Origin: a virus
Strand: one strand, 5' to 3'
Length of the DNA stretch: 25,474 nucleotides
IMG/VR virus record: IMGVR_UViG_3300027749_000452
Span: 1 to 25,474 of that record
Made by a program: the position numbers and the translations under genes. This document shows, in pieces, positions 1 to 6,485 of this stretch (positions within the stretch are counted from its first letter, which is position 1; each line of letters opens with the position of its first letter). The notes under the pieces are model-generated. The model had not been told where the DNA came from. It ran no database searches and saw only the letters and a program-made list of their open reading frames with translations.

Positions 1-125
1 AGGTTCAGGTCAGCTGGAAGCTCTTCGTAGGCCTTCAGCAGGTGGATGACGATCTTGCTCACGGCTGGGGTGACCCTGGCCGCCTTCAGTTGCTCGGTGA
101 TCCACTCTCTTGGTAGCTCTGGCAT
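1..125 (-). CDS. Unknown phage protein, N-terminal part only
   Basis: The ATG at 125..123 opens a frame with no stop to the window edge, giving about 41 residues that begin MPELPREWITEQLKAA. The fragment is mostly helical-looking and charged, with no motif I recognise. Its ATG shares one base with the TAA of the preceding gene (TAATG), the same coupled arrangement seen at other junctions in this window, which is the main reason to believe it is a gene. It follows the NTP pyrophosphatase and the glycosyltransferase-like gene, so it may belong to the same functional group, but nothing in the visible part shows a function. Confidence 0.6.
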   Translation of the reverse strand, partial: MPELPREWITEQLKAARVTPAVSKIVIHLLKAYEELPADLN

Positions 126-625
126 TAGTTCTCCTCCGTGACTGCCGGTACTGTCTGTGGTCCGCACTTGACGCAGTGCGACGGCGCCAGCGGGTTTGCG
201 CCGACGTCGTCGATCGCGCGGGTGCACTGGACGCACTTGACGCCCTCGGCCTTCACGGCGTAGCCGGCCTCCTGGCGCTTGCGGTTCTTCTCCATCTTCT
301 GCAGGTAGAAGCGGTCCAGCTCCTCGTCGGTGCCGCCGCAGGCCACGATGATGTTGGCCACGAAGTGCAGCACGTCGACGGCCTCCTTGATGACCTCCTT
401 GCGGTCCGCGTACGGCTCGTCGGCCTGCCACGGCTTCCACGACAGCGGCTGGCGCATCTCGGCCAGCTCGTCGTCGATGGCGAGCATGTTCCAGCGGATG
501 TACTCGATGAGGTTGTTGATCTTCTCCGGGGCGTCGCCGGTCATGGCGTCGTAGTCGATCTTGTAGACGTTCTCTTGCAGGTCTCGAGTGCGCTTCAGCC
601 ACTCGTTGAACAGTGTGTTACTCAC
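125..625 (-). CDS. All-alpha NTP pyrophosphatase (dUTPase/dCTPase/MazG-like) with C-terminal zinc ribbon
   Basis: This 166-residue protein has the metal-binding pattern of all-alpha NTP pyrophosphatases: E53-x-x-E56 (DELAEM) and E81-x-x-D84 (KEAVDVLHF) on two helices. The family hydrolyses dUTP, dCTP or other (d)NTPs to the monophosphate and pyrophosphate. After the helical domain, Cys131, Cys134, Cys151 and Cys154 form a CxxC...CxxC zinc ribbon, which is an unusual addition. The start is GTG at 625, overlapping the TGA of the glycosyltransferase-like gene (GTGA), with GGAGAG about nine bases upstream. The substrate cannot be read from sequence. The dCMP-type synthase and dNMP kinase at 9062..10914 make a dCTP-removing role like T4 gp56 attractive, but dUTPase or general house-cleaning is equally compatible with the motifs. 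Confidence 0.8.
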   Translation of the reverse strand: MSNTLFNEWLKRTRDLQENVYKIDYDAMTGDAPEKINNLIEYIRWNMLAIDDELAEMRQPLSWKPWQADEPYADRKEVIKEAVDVLHFVANIIVACGGTDEELDRFYLQKMEKNRKRQEAGYAVKAEGVKCVQCTRAIDDVGANPLAPSHCVKCGPQTVPAVTEEN

Positions 626-1659
626 TTGCTGGTCTCTCCAATGTTTATGTTTAGTATCTGCTGCAGCTCCACCGCCGAGTCTTTGACGGTTGAGATGCTG
701 CCCGCGTAGGCGTCGCGCTGCGCCGCCGCCAACTCCGCGCGTTCCTGCTGGCTCATAGCTTCAATACTAGCAGCCAGGTGGGTCCAGGAGTCTCCAAGAC
801 GCACCGTGTCTTGCCAGTAGCTCGCCACCGGCACCTTGGCGACCAGGGCCATCGCGTAGTACGGCGACCACCAGGTTCCGCCCGGCTTCTGCGGCGAGAC
901 CATGACCCCGACGGCCAGGCTGAGCTGCCCGCGTATCTGGGCGTCGGTCCACCCCTTGTGCCACTTCAGCGGGGCGACCTGGGTGTTTAGGGTCGCCATG
1001 GTTGACTTGGACCAGGCTGTTTTAGGCGCGTCAACAAGCCACCGGTTGCCCGTAGGAGCCTCGGTGGCGCCCTGGTCAGCCAGTATTAGGCTGTCCAGGT
1101 TCACGGGCTCCAGACGGCCTCTGGCGCCCTCTGGGAGCATCTTTTCCAGGTCTGCAGTCAGGTTGTTCCAGGGCAGCTCCGGGTACAGGGTAACCGGCCA
1201 CTTTGGGTCCTGCAGGAGTGCCCGGCAGGCACCCCAGACGTAGGTCATCAGCTCGGCGCTCTTGTTTACGACGGCGTACCCGCGGCGGGCGGAGTAGAAC
1301 GACTTGAATAGCGTGTGCTCGTTTATCACCGCGGTCTGCAGCGAGGTCTGGATCTGCCCAGCGTCCGGCGCGTCAAAGAACAGGCGCAGTCTCGGGTCGT
1401 CAAACAGCAGGTGGATCAGCTTCAGTGCGCCGTAGGCGTAGTTGGCGCTGAGGCTGGTGACGGGGGCGATTCCCACGATTATTGAGTCGTACTGCGACAG
1501 GTGCTCGGCGTCCCAGTCGAGCGAGGCGGGCGTCCAGTCTACCGAGTGCCCCCGCAACTCCAGGGACCGCTTCAGCAGCCCCGCGAAGTTTGTGTTTCGA
1601 CTCCCCAGTCTAGCCGAGGCCTGCGGACTGGTCATCCCAGTCAAAAGAACTTTTTTCAT
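622..1659 (-). CDS. Probable GT-B-fold glycosyltransferase, possibly DNA base glucosyltransferase-like
   Basis: The protein has 345 residues. The N-terminal half looks like a Rossmann domain: a beta strand KKVLLTGM, then a helix in the region NFAGLLKRSLELRGHSVDW, strand YDSIIVG (58-64), and strand LRLFFDAP (91-98). The C-terminal half has the usual GT-B donor-site layout: a strand AVGVMVSP (249-256), a Trp-rich loop GGTWWSPYYAMAL (260-272), strand VPVASYW (276-282), then helices with MSQQERAELAAAQRDAY. This order resembles T4 beta-glucosyltransferase as I remember it, including its length (about 351 residues), but the identity is clearly low. The start is ATG 1659 with AAGGAAG upstream; a strong hairpin lies just before it. 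Alternative: a glycosyltransferase acting on another acceptor, or another two-domain Rossmann protein. Confidence 0.55.
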   Translation of the reverse strand: MKKVLLTGMTSPQASARLGSRNTNFAGLLKRSLELRGHSVDWTPASLDWDAEHLSQYDSIIVGIAPVTSLSANYAYGALKLIHLLFDDPRLRLFFDAPDAGQIQTSLQTAVINEHTLFKSFYSARRGYAVVNKSAELMTYVWGACRALLQDPKWPVTLYPELPWNNLTADLEKMLPEGARGRLEPVNLDSLILADQGATEAPTGNRWLVDAPKTAWSKSTMATLNTQVAPLKWHKGWTDAQIRGQLSLAVGVMVSPQKPGGTWWSPYYAMALVAKVPVASYWQDTVRLGDSWTHLAASIEAMSQQERAELAAAQRDAYAGSISTVKDSAVELQQILNINIGETSK

Positions 1660-1682
1660 GTCTCTGCTTCCTTGTGATAGTG

Positions 1683-1718
1683 GTGTGGGGCACCGCTATT
1701 GCTAGCGATGCCCCACAC
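1683..1718 (-). promoter_or_regulatory. Long GNRA-capped RNA hairpin between the SSB-like and glycosyltransferase-like genes
   Basis: In the minus-strand RNA, GUGUGGGGCA and UGCCCCACAC pair perfectly, followed by a U-G wobble, then CGCUA with UAGCG around a GCAA tetraloop. The result is a 16-bp stem with a GNRA loop. It begins 14 bases after the SSB-like stop and ends 23 bases before the ATG at 1659, just above the ribosome site. No U-run follows, so a classical intrinsic terminator is unlikely. An mRNA-stabilising element, a processing site, a partial terminator or a protein-binding site would fit better. Confidence 0.75.
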
Positions 1719-1732
1719 TGGTTGGCGCGCGT

Positions 1733-2281
1733 TTAGAACGGAGCGTCAGGCAACGTTGACGTTGCCGGTGCTGGAGCCGGTGCTGGAGCCGGTGCTGGAG
1801 CCGGCGCTGGAGCCGGTGCTGGAGCCGGCGCTGGAGCAGCGGCGGCAACTGGAGCGGTGGCGGTGTTGCTGCCGGCGAGAACGTAGTACTTCTTGATCTC
1901 GTTGCGCTTTTCACCCTGCCAGACGCGAGAGCCAATCTGGCCGCGGAACGTGCGGTTTAGGATGGCTGACTCAATCTGGGCGTTGCTTGGGTTGGTGGTG
2001 AAGTACTCGCGGTTTAGGCCGAGAGCCGCCATCTTGCCAAAGAAGATCCCCAGCGCGCTGGCGTTCTCCGGTGAGACCACCAGGTTGTCCCAGACGCGGC
2101 GCTTAGCGTGCGCACCGACCTGGACCTCGGTGGTGATCTTGAACATGGTCTTTCCAGACGCAGACACGGTGGCCTTTGCCTCGATTACCTTTAGCTCGTA
2201 GTCACCGTCAGGCAGTGGCTCGTAGCTGTTTGCGCCTTCTCCGGCGTCTTTTACTAGGTCGCCCCAGTTGAGTGAACTCAT
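1733..2281 (-). CDS. Single-stranded DNA-binding-like protein (DUF669-type) with Ala-Pro linker
   Basis: The 182-residue protein has an N-terminal beta-rich domain (about 1-140) of the type found next to phage Sak4/RecA-like ATPases: PLPDGDYELKVIEAKA, then FKITTEVQVG, RRVWDNLVVSP and a helical stretch ALGIFFGKMAALGLN. The tail is a low-complexity Ala-Pro linker (about 147-174) followed by the tip TSTLPDAPF, which recalls the acidic, Pro-Phe-ending tip of bacterial SSB that recruits partner proteins. The likely role is coating single-stranded DNA during replication or recombination together with the next two genes. ATG 2281 is preceded by AAGGAGAACGA. The assignment rests on pattern and neighbours; the family name is tentative. 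Confidence 0.7.
   Translation of the reverse strand: MSSLNWGDLVKDAGEGANSYEPLPDGDYELKVIEAKATVSASGKTMFKITTEVQVGAHAKRRVWDNLVVSPENASALGIFFGKMAALGLNREYFTTNPSNAQIESAILNRTFRGQIGSRVWQGEKRNEIKKYYVLAGSNTATAPVAAAAPAPAPAPAPAPAPAPAPAPAPAPATSTLPDAPF
1765..1836 (-). repeat. Six tandem 12-bp units encoding the Ala-Pro linker
   Basis: On the plus strand the unit is CCGGTGCTGGAG or CCGGCGCTGGAG, repeated six times without interruption. Units differ only at one T/C position (1, 2, 3 and 5 carry T; 4 and 6 carry C). On the coding strand each unit adds Ala-Pro-Ala-Pro to the SSB-like protein. Such a tract can gain or lose units by replication slippage while keeping the reading frame. Confidence 0.95.
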
Positions 2282-2328
2282 AGTTCGTTCTCCTTGTTTC
2301 GTTGTGGTGATCGTCTAACCGGGATTGG

Positions 2329-3096
2329 CTAGGACGACTTCTTGGTTGCGGCTGCCTCGACCTTTTGGCCGAAGATCATGTCGAGCATGCGCTCGATTCC
2401 CAGGTCTCCCTGCTCTACAACGCCGCCGAGGCGACCCTGTACGCGCTCTCCCGCCTCAAAGCGGTCGTTGCGCTCAACGTGCATGCGACGAACGCGGTAC
2501 GCTGGCTGGGTTGGGTCTGGGTTGGGCACTGTCTCGATGTCCAGGTAGCCCAGGACGTCGTAGAAGTACGGGGCCTGCACCGCTAGTTGACCCTGCAGGT
2601 ACGGGCGCAGGCGCCCGTCTTTGTCGGCCTTTGCCATCGCGGTCAGCACTACGGCTTCAAGCGGGGCGGTCGGGTGCATGGTCAGGTCGCGCAGGTCGCG
2701 CAGCAGCGCGCCCATGTGGCGAAGTAGCTCGCCCCACTGCTGCATCTGCATCTGGTTCTTGCCGGCAATCTGGTCCATGCACTTCACCTGGAGCTCCGAG
2801 ATGGAGTCAATGATGAGGGACTTGAACTGGTGCTTGCCCAGCTGTAGCCACTGAAACGCCTTGATGACCACGTCGTAGTCGCGAACGTTTACCACGCAGG
2901 TGTCCCAGGTGCCGTCGGCAACCGGCGGCTCCTCGCGTAGTGGGTCCCAGTACTTGACGTTTATCGGAAGGAAGCGGTGGCCGCCCTCGACGTCGAGCAT
3001 GAGACGTGGGTATGGAGCGGTGACTGCAAGGGTGGACTTACCAACCTTTGACTCGCCGTAGACCATCATGGTCAAGCTGCGTTGTACGTCAGACAT
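2329..3096 (-). CDS. Sak4-like RecA-fold ATPase (recombination mediator/annealing partner)
   Basis: The 255-residue protein has an early Walker A motif GESKVGKS (14-21) and a Walker B strand SLIID (93-97), then a sensor-like strand EAVVLTAMAK (148-156). This compact single-domain RecA core without the DNA-binding additions of RecA is typical of phage Sak4/AAA_24 proteins, which work with a single-strand-binding protein in recombination-dependent replication. The gene sits between a Cas4-like nuclease and an SSB-like protein, the usual setting. Its ATG (3096) shares one base with the TAA of the nuclease gene (TAATG), so the two are translationally coupled. Confidence 0.8.
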   Translation of the reverse strand: MSDVQRSLTMMVYGESKVGKSTLAVTAPYPRLMLDVEGGHRFLPINVKYWDPLREEPPVADGTWDTCVVNVRDYDVVIKAFQWLQLGKHQFKSLIIDSISELQVKCMDQIAGKNQMQMQQWGELLRHMGALLRDLRDLTMHPTAPLEAVVLTAMAKADKDGRLRPYLQGQLAVQAPYFYDVLGYLDIETVPNPDPTQPAYRVRRMHVERNDRFEAGERVQGRLGGVVEQGDLGIERMLDMIFGQKVEAAATKKSS

Positions 3097-4028
3097 TACT
3101 CTGTTCCTTTCTTCTCTTCTTCGTTGTAATAACCGTACGGGTTACCTACCACGTACAGCTGCTCAATGGCTGCCTCTACCGCGCTGCCGTCGTCGATCAT
3201 CGGGCAGATGTTGTAGAACTGGCACTTCCATTTGCAGTCTCTTGACGGACTCGGGTAGGCAATCACCTGGTGCTCTTCCCCCTCGTCCAGGGCCTCCTTG
3301 ACGCGCATCATGTCGGCGATGGTGCCGTGCAGGCGCTTCCAGAAGGACCTCAGTGTAAATACGTTGTGGCGGACCTCGATCTGCTGGTAGAACGGTGGTC
3401 GCGCGTTTGCGGTGCGCTTGACCTTCTTCAGCAGGGTAAAGATGCCGCCCTCCGAGCGCTCGCCGTCCTTGTTCTGGGCAGACTCCAGCAGCATGTACGT
3501 CAGGATCTGCTCGTTCATCTGGGCGGTGGTCTCAAAGTCCGAGAAGCTCGCGGCCGTCTTGAAGTCTCTAAACATTCTCACGCCGTCGCCCTTGCGGCGA
3601 ACGCGCATGTCCAGCTTGCCCTGGAGCTCGACCTTGCCGTCCATCAGTGGCATGCGGATGATCTCCTCGGTAGAGATCATGTCCAGCTCGGCGTCGATGC
3701 CGTTTTCCTCCACCCAGTCGAGGTAGCCCTCGAGCATGATGCGGCCAAGTTCCGCCTCTGAGTCTAGCTCTGAGGTGTCGGAAAAGTCCGCGATCAGGAG
3801 CGCGCGGTCCTTCTCGACCAGCTGGGCGTGCGCCTCTAGCAGCGGGATCTCGGTTGAGTAGTACATGTCGAGCGCCTCGTGGATGCGCGAGCCCAGCGCC
3901 AGCGCGCCTGTCTTGGTCTGCTCGCGCGGCTTGAGGCGACGGTAGTAGTTGAGCCACCACTTGCGGCGGCAGTCCTTGAACACCTGGATCTCCGAGTTGG
4001 AGACCTGGTATGGTGTCACTTCAGTCAT
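3096..4028 (-). CDS. Cas4/RecB-like PD-(D/E)XK exonuclease with iron-sulfur cysteines
   Basis: The 310-residue protein shows the Cas4/AddB-type layout: Cys20 in a helix (FKDCRRKWW), GSRIHEAL with His50, the catalytic GKLDMRVRR (Asp140) and RDFKT (Asp155, Lys157), the Gln motif MNEQILTYML, and a C-terminal cluster Cys265, Cys269, Cys275 (CKWKCQFYNIC). The four cysteines would hold a 4Fe-4S cluster that ties the two ends together. The expected activity is resection of DNA ends to make single strands for the Sak4 and SSB-like proteins encoded next. ATG 4028 has a near-ideal ribosome site, AAGGAGAGACAA. There is no Cas1 or CRISPR array here, so a CRISPR adaptation role is not suggested. Confidence 0.85.
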   Translation of the reverse strand: MTEVTPYQVSNSEIQVFKDCRRKWWLNYYRRLKPREQTKTGALALGSRIHEALDMYYSTEIPLLEAHAQLVEKDRALLIADFSDTSELDSEAELGRIMLEGYLDWVEENGIDAELDMISTEEIIRMPLMDGKVELQGKLDMRVRRKGDGVRMFRDFKTAASFSDFETTAQMNEQILTYMLLESAQNKDGERSEGGIFTLLKKVKRTANARPPFYQQIEVRHNVFTLRSFWKRLHGTIADMMRVKEALDEGEEHQVIAYPSPSRDCKWKCQFYNICPMIDDGSAVEAAIEQLYVVGNPYGYYNEEEKKGTE

Positions 4029-4038
4029 TTGTCTCTCC

Positions 4039-4119
4039 TTAGTTGAGTATCTCTATTATGTCCTGTACTGGCGACATTTGGAGCTGTTTTGCTAAAAATT
4101 CTTCAGTAAGTCTAAAAAC
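4039..4119 (-). other. AT-rich spacer that is open in frame with the helicase after its stop
   Basis: Directly after the helicase TAA (4122..4120), 26 sense codons follow in the same frame before a second TAA at 4041..4039. They read VFRLTEEFLAKQLQMSPV and on to IEILN. The stretch is strikingly AT-rich compared with the genes around it. It contains an in-frame ATG that could start a 12-residue peptide, but I see no ribosome site for it. It may be a former helicase C-terminus cut by a new stop, a read-through tail, or chance. A 6-bp inverted repeat (GTAAGT/ACTTAC) overlaps the helicase stop and is too weak to call a terminator. Confidence 0.4.
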
Positions 4120-5931
4120 TTACAGTTTTCCAGCCTTGTCGTCCTTCAGCAGGGCCAGGAGCTTGTCTTTGTCCCTGACTATCTGCTCGAAGTTGTCGGC
4201 CTTTGTGTCCAGTACCTGGAGCACGCGCTCCTCCACGGTTCCCTCGGTGACGTAGTCCAGGACCACGACTGAGTCGTGAATCTCGGACCCGATGCGGTGG
4301 ATGCGGTCCAGCGCCTGCTTGTGGTCCACCAGTGACCACGGGCGCTGAAGCATGACCAGCCGTCGCGCGGCGGTCAGGGTGATGCCCACGCCGCCGGCCT
4401 GCGCCGTGAACAGGATCCACTTGGTCTTGCCGCTCTGGAAGTTGTCGACCGCCTGCTGGCGCTCGTCCTCGTTCTGCGCTCCGGTGATGAGGCCGTGCTC
4501 GATGCCCTCCTTGGTCAGGCGGGCACTGAGCAGGTCGATGAGCTGGCGCGAGACGGCGCAGACCGCGACCGAGTCGCCGCCAAAGTCTCCGCTCTTGATG
4601 TCGTCCATCAGGGCGTCGACCTTGCACGACGGCTCGGCCAGCACGGTCTTGATCTCGCCGGTGGCCTCGTCGACCACGCTCTCGGCAAACGAGCTGGCAA
4701 ACTGCAGCAGTCTGGTCGTCTGGGTCAGGGCGCTCGACGCCACCAGGGCGTCTCCGTTCTCGAGCTCGGCGATCATGTTGTCGCGCATCTGCTCGTAGGC
4801 CTTCTTCTGCTTGGTGGACATCTCGATGTCGCGGCGCTCAAACATCATCTCCGGCAGCCACGGCAGCACCCTGGCCTTCAGCATGCGGCGCATTCTCGGG
4901 TTGATGGCCGCGTGGAACTCCTGCTCCATCTGCGGCTTGACCCCCATGACCATGAGTCCGCCAAAGGCGTTCAGCATGGTGTCGATCATGCGCTCCATCC
5001 AGCGGGTCTTGCTCGGCCACTCCTCCGGGCTCAGCCAGTGCAGGATCGCCCACAGGTCCATCACGTCGTTGGCGATGGGGGTTCCGGTCAGGGCAAAGCG
5101 GTACCTTGCGTCTCCGGTGGCCGCCCACAGCGCGCGGGTCTGCTTGCTCTTCGGGTCCTTGGAGCGGTGGATCTCGTCGGCTATGACCGTCTTGAACTCG
5201 ATGTCGTTTAGCTCGCGCTTGTGCACCTCGCAGCGTCCCTCGGTCACCTTCTCGTCGTGGCCGCCGCACTCGGAGCAGCGGGCCAGGGCGATGGAGCCGT
5301 ACGAGCCAAGGCGAGAGTGCGTGCGCAGCGACTCCCAGTTGATGGCGTAGACGTGGATGCCTTCTTCCTCAAACTGCTTGCGGCGCTGCGCGGCGGAGCC
5401 CTTGATGACCTGGACCTTTATGCCCGGCCACCACTTGGCAAACTCGCGCTGCCAGTTCTTCTTCAGGGTGTTTGGACAGACCACCAGCGCCGGAAACACG
5501 GCCTCGCCGCGGCTCTGCAGCTCGGCCAGGGCCCGGATGGCCTGGGCGGTCTTGCCCAGTCCCGGCTCGTCGGCCAGTAGCGCGCGCTCGGCGGTGGCTA
5601 GAAACTTTACCCCGGCGCGCTGGTGCGGGAACAGGTCCTGGAAGCCCTCGCCGTCGGGCAGGGTCTCCAGGTCGCGAAGTTCGTTTGCGGGGTTTACGCG
5701 CCTGGCCAGCTCGTCTACCGCCCACTGGGCCAGGCGCGGTCCGATCTGCAGGTCGGTGCGAAAGGTCGAGCGGAGCGCCAGGCAGCCGGCCCAGGAGACC
5801 GGTAGGCGCCAGACGTTGTCCTTGGCGGCCCAGGTCGCGCCCGGGATGCTCTTGCACAGCTCCTTGAAGCGCCAGTCAGTGGTTATGAGGATGTGGGTGC
5901 CGGCTTCGTCCAGCTCTACGCTTACTTGCAT
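4120..5931 (-). CDS. SNF2-family DNA helicase/translocase
   Basis: Taking the second in-frame Met (MQVSVELDEAG) as start gives 603 residues; the ATG at 5931 follows AAGAGAGACGAACAAC, whereas the Met 33 bases upstream at 5964 lacks a good site. The N-terminal 60 residues (WAAKDNVWRLPVSW) resemble the HARP-like domain of annealing helicases. Then come LFPHQRAGVKF, Walker A DEPGLGKT (121-128), a DEIH box, LTGTPIAND, and the C-terminal lobe with TAQAGGVGITL and ALDRIHRIGS. A small cysteine/histidine insertion (CSECGG and CEVH) lies before the DEIH box and may bind zinc. The role is probably fork remodelling or strand annealing in phage replication. It is followed by an AT-rich spacer before the nuclease gene. 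Confidence 0.88.
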   Translation of the reverse strand: MQVSVELDEAGTHILITTDWRFKELCKSIPGATWAAKDNVWRLPVSWAGCLALRSTFRTDLQIGPRLAQWAVDELARRVNPANELRDLETLPDGEGFQDLFPHQRAGVKFLATAERALLADEPGLGKTAQAIRALAELQSRGEAVFPALVVCPNTLKKNWQREFAKWWPGIKVQVIKGSAAQRRKQFEEEGIHVYAINWESLRTHSRLGSYGSIALARCSECGGHDEKVTEGRCEVHKRELNDIEFKTVIADEIHRSKDPKSKQTRALWAATGDARYRFALTGTPIANDVMDLWAILHWLSPEEWPSKTRWMERMIDTMLNAFGGLMVMGVKPQMEQEFHAAINPRMRRMLKARVLPWLPEMMFERRDIEMSTKQKKAYEQMRDNMIAELENGDALVASSALTQTTRLLQFASSFAESVVDEATGEIKTVLAEPSCKVDALMDDIKSGDFGGDSVAVCAVSRQLIDLLSARLTKEGIEHGLITGAQNEDERQQAVDNFQSGKTKWILFTAQAGGVGITLTAARRLVMLQRPWSLVDHKQALDRIHRIGSEIHDSVVVLDYVTEGTVEERVLQVLDTKADNFEQIVRDKDKLLALLKDDKAGKL

Positions 5932-5962
5932 GTTGTTCGTCTCTCTTGGTCGTTGTGTGTAC

Positions 5963-5992
5963 ATACTAGCACAATTTTTGCGCCAGCGTCAT
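5963..5992 (-). promoter_or_regulatory. Candidate promoter upstream of the helicase gene
   Basis: The 86-base gap between the resolvase stop and the helicase ATG holds, on the minus strand, ATGACG (5992..5987), an 18-base spacer, and TGC-TAGTAT (5971..5963), which is an extended -10-like element. Start of transcription would fall about 25 bases before the helicase ATG. Each hexamer matches the sigma-70-type consensus at four of six positions, so this is suggestive only. The gap is AT-rich compared with its surroundings. Confidence 0.3.
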
Positions 5993-6017
5993 AGTTGTCC
6001 AGTATGTTGCTGTCTCA

Positions 6018-6485
6018 CTAGTCCAGTAGGCGTCTGGGAACCCAGCCGCTCTTTACCAGCCGGAGCAGCCCGTGGCGTATTGCATCCAGGGCGTGTCCCT
6101 CACCGCCTCTGTGCCAGTACTCCAGCTTCTTCAGCTTGTCGTTTGGAAAGACCGCCTTCGCGTCGGCCGGGGCCTGGAAGTAGATGTCGTCCGCCGCGCG
6201 ACCGGCGTCCATGAGACACTGCTTCAGGATCCCGATCTGCTCCAGCGAGTAGGGGGCCTGGGCGTTCTTGGCGGTCTGGGCGTTGATGGTAAAGCGCTCG
6301 CAGGCGACCTCCAGCGGCACGCCGGTCAGGCTCGACAGCTGCAGCGCCGCGCGGACCGGTCCGGCAAACTCGTGCTGCTGCACCTCCATCGACCACATGA
6401 GGTCCGGCTCTCCGCCGGCCTCGTACTCGAAGAGGGCCAGTCCGGTGGCCTTGCCCGGGTCCACCGCCAGTATCAGTCTGGTCAT
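6018..6485 (-). CDS. RuvC-like Holliday junction resolvase (RNase H fold)
   Basis: This 155-residue protein starts MTRLILAVDPGKATGLALF, the first strand of the RuvC/RNase H fold with Asp9. Glu63 lies in the second core strand (EVACERF), and the C-terminal helix GHALDAIRH carries His131 and Asp134, completing the metal-binding set. It would cut branched DNA made during replication and recombination before packaging. The ATG at 6485 shares a base with the polymerase TAA (TAATG). A longer reading with an N-terminal extension up to 6761 would lie inside the polymerase gene and gives an Arg/Gly-rich out-of-frame sequence, so I reject it. Confidence 0.85.
   Translation of the reverse strand: MTRLILAVDPGKATGLALFEYEAGGEPDLMWSMEVQQHEFAGPVRAALQLSSLTGVPLEVACERFTINAQTAKNAQAPYSLEQIGILKQCLMDAGRAADDIYFQAPADAKAVFPNDKLKKLEYWHRGGEGHALDAIRHGLLRLVKSGWVPRRLLD

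Noticed and set aside
110-709. Plus-strand ORF over the NTP pyrophosphatase gene
   Set aside because: It is antisense to a gene with clear family motifs and its product is a Leu/Val/Asp/His-rich antisense-type sequence.
1765-1836. Tandem units as a CRISPR array or iterons
   Set aside because: The units are directly adjacent with no spacers, lie in a coding frame and encode Ala-Pro repeats.
3270-3761. Plus-strand ORF over the Cas4-like nuclease gene
   Set aside because: The minus-strand frame encodes a complete nuclease with catalytic and iron-sulfur residues; the plus-strand reading is its antisense.
3096-4028. Cas4-like protein as part of a CRISPR adaptation system
   Set aside because: There is no Cas1, Cas2 or repeat array; the neighbours are phage recombination genes, where Cas4-like nucleases are common.
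4118-4135. Inverted repeat GTAAGT/ACTTAC after the helicase as a terminator
   Set aside because: The stem is only six pairs, AT-rich, and has no U-run in a proper position.
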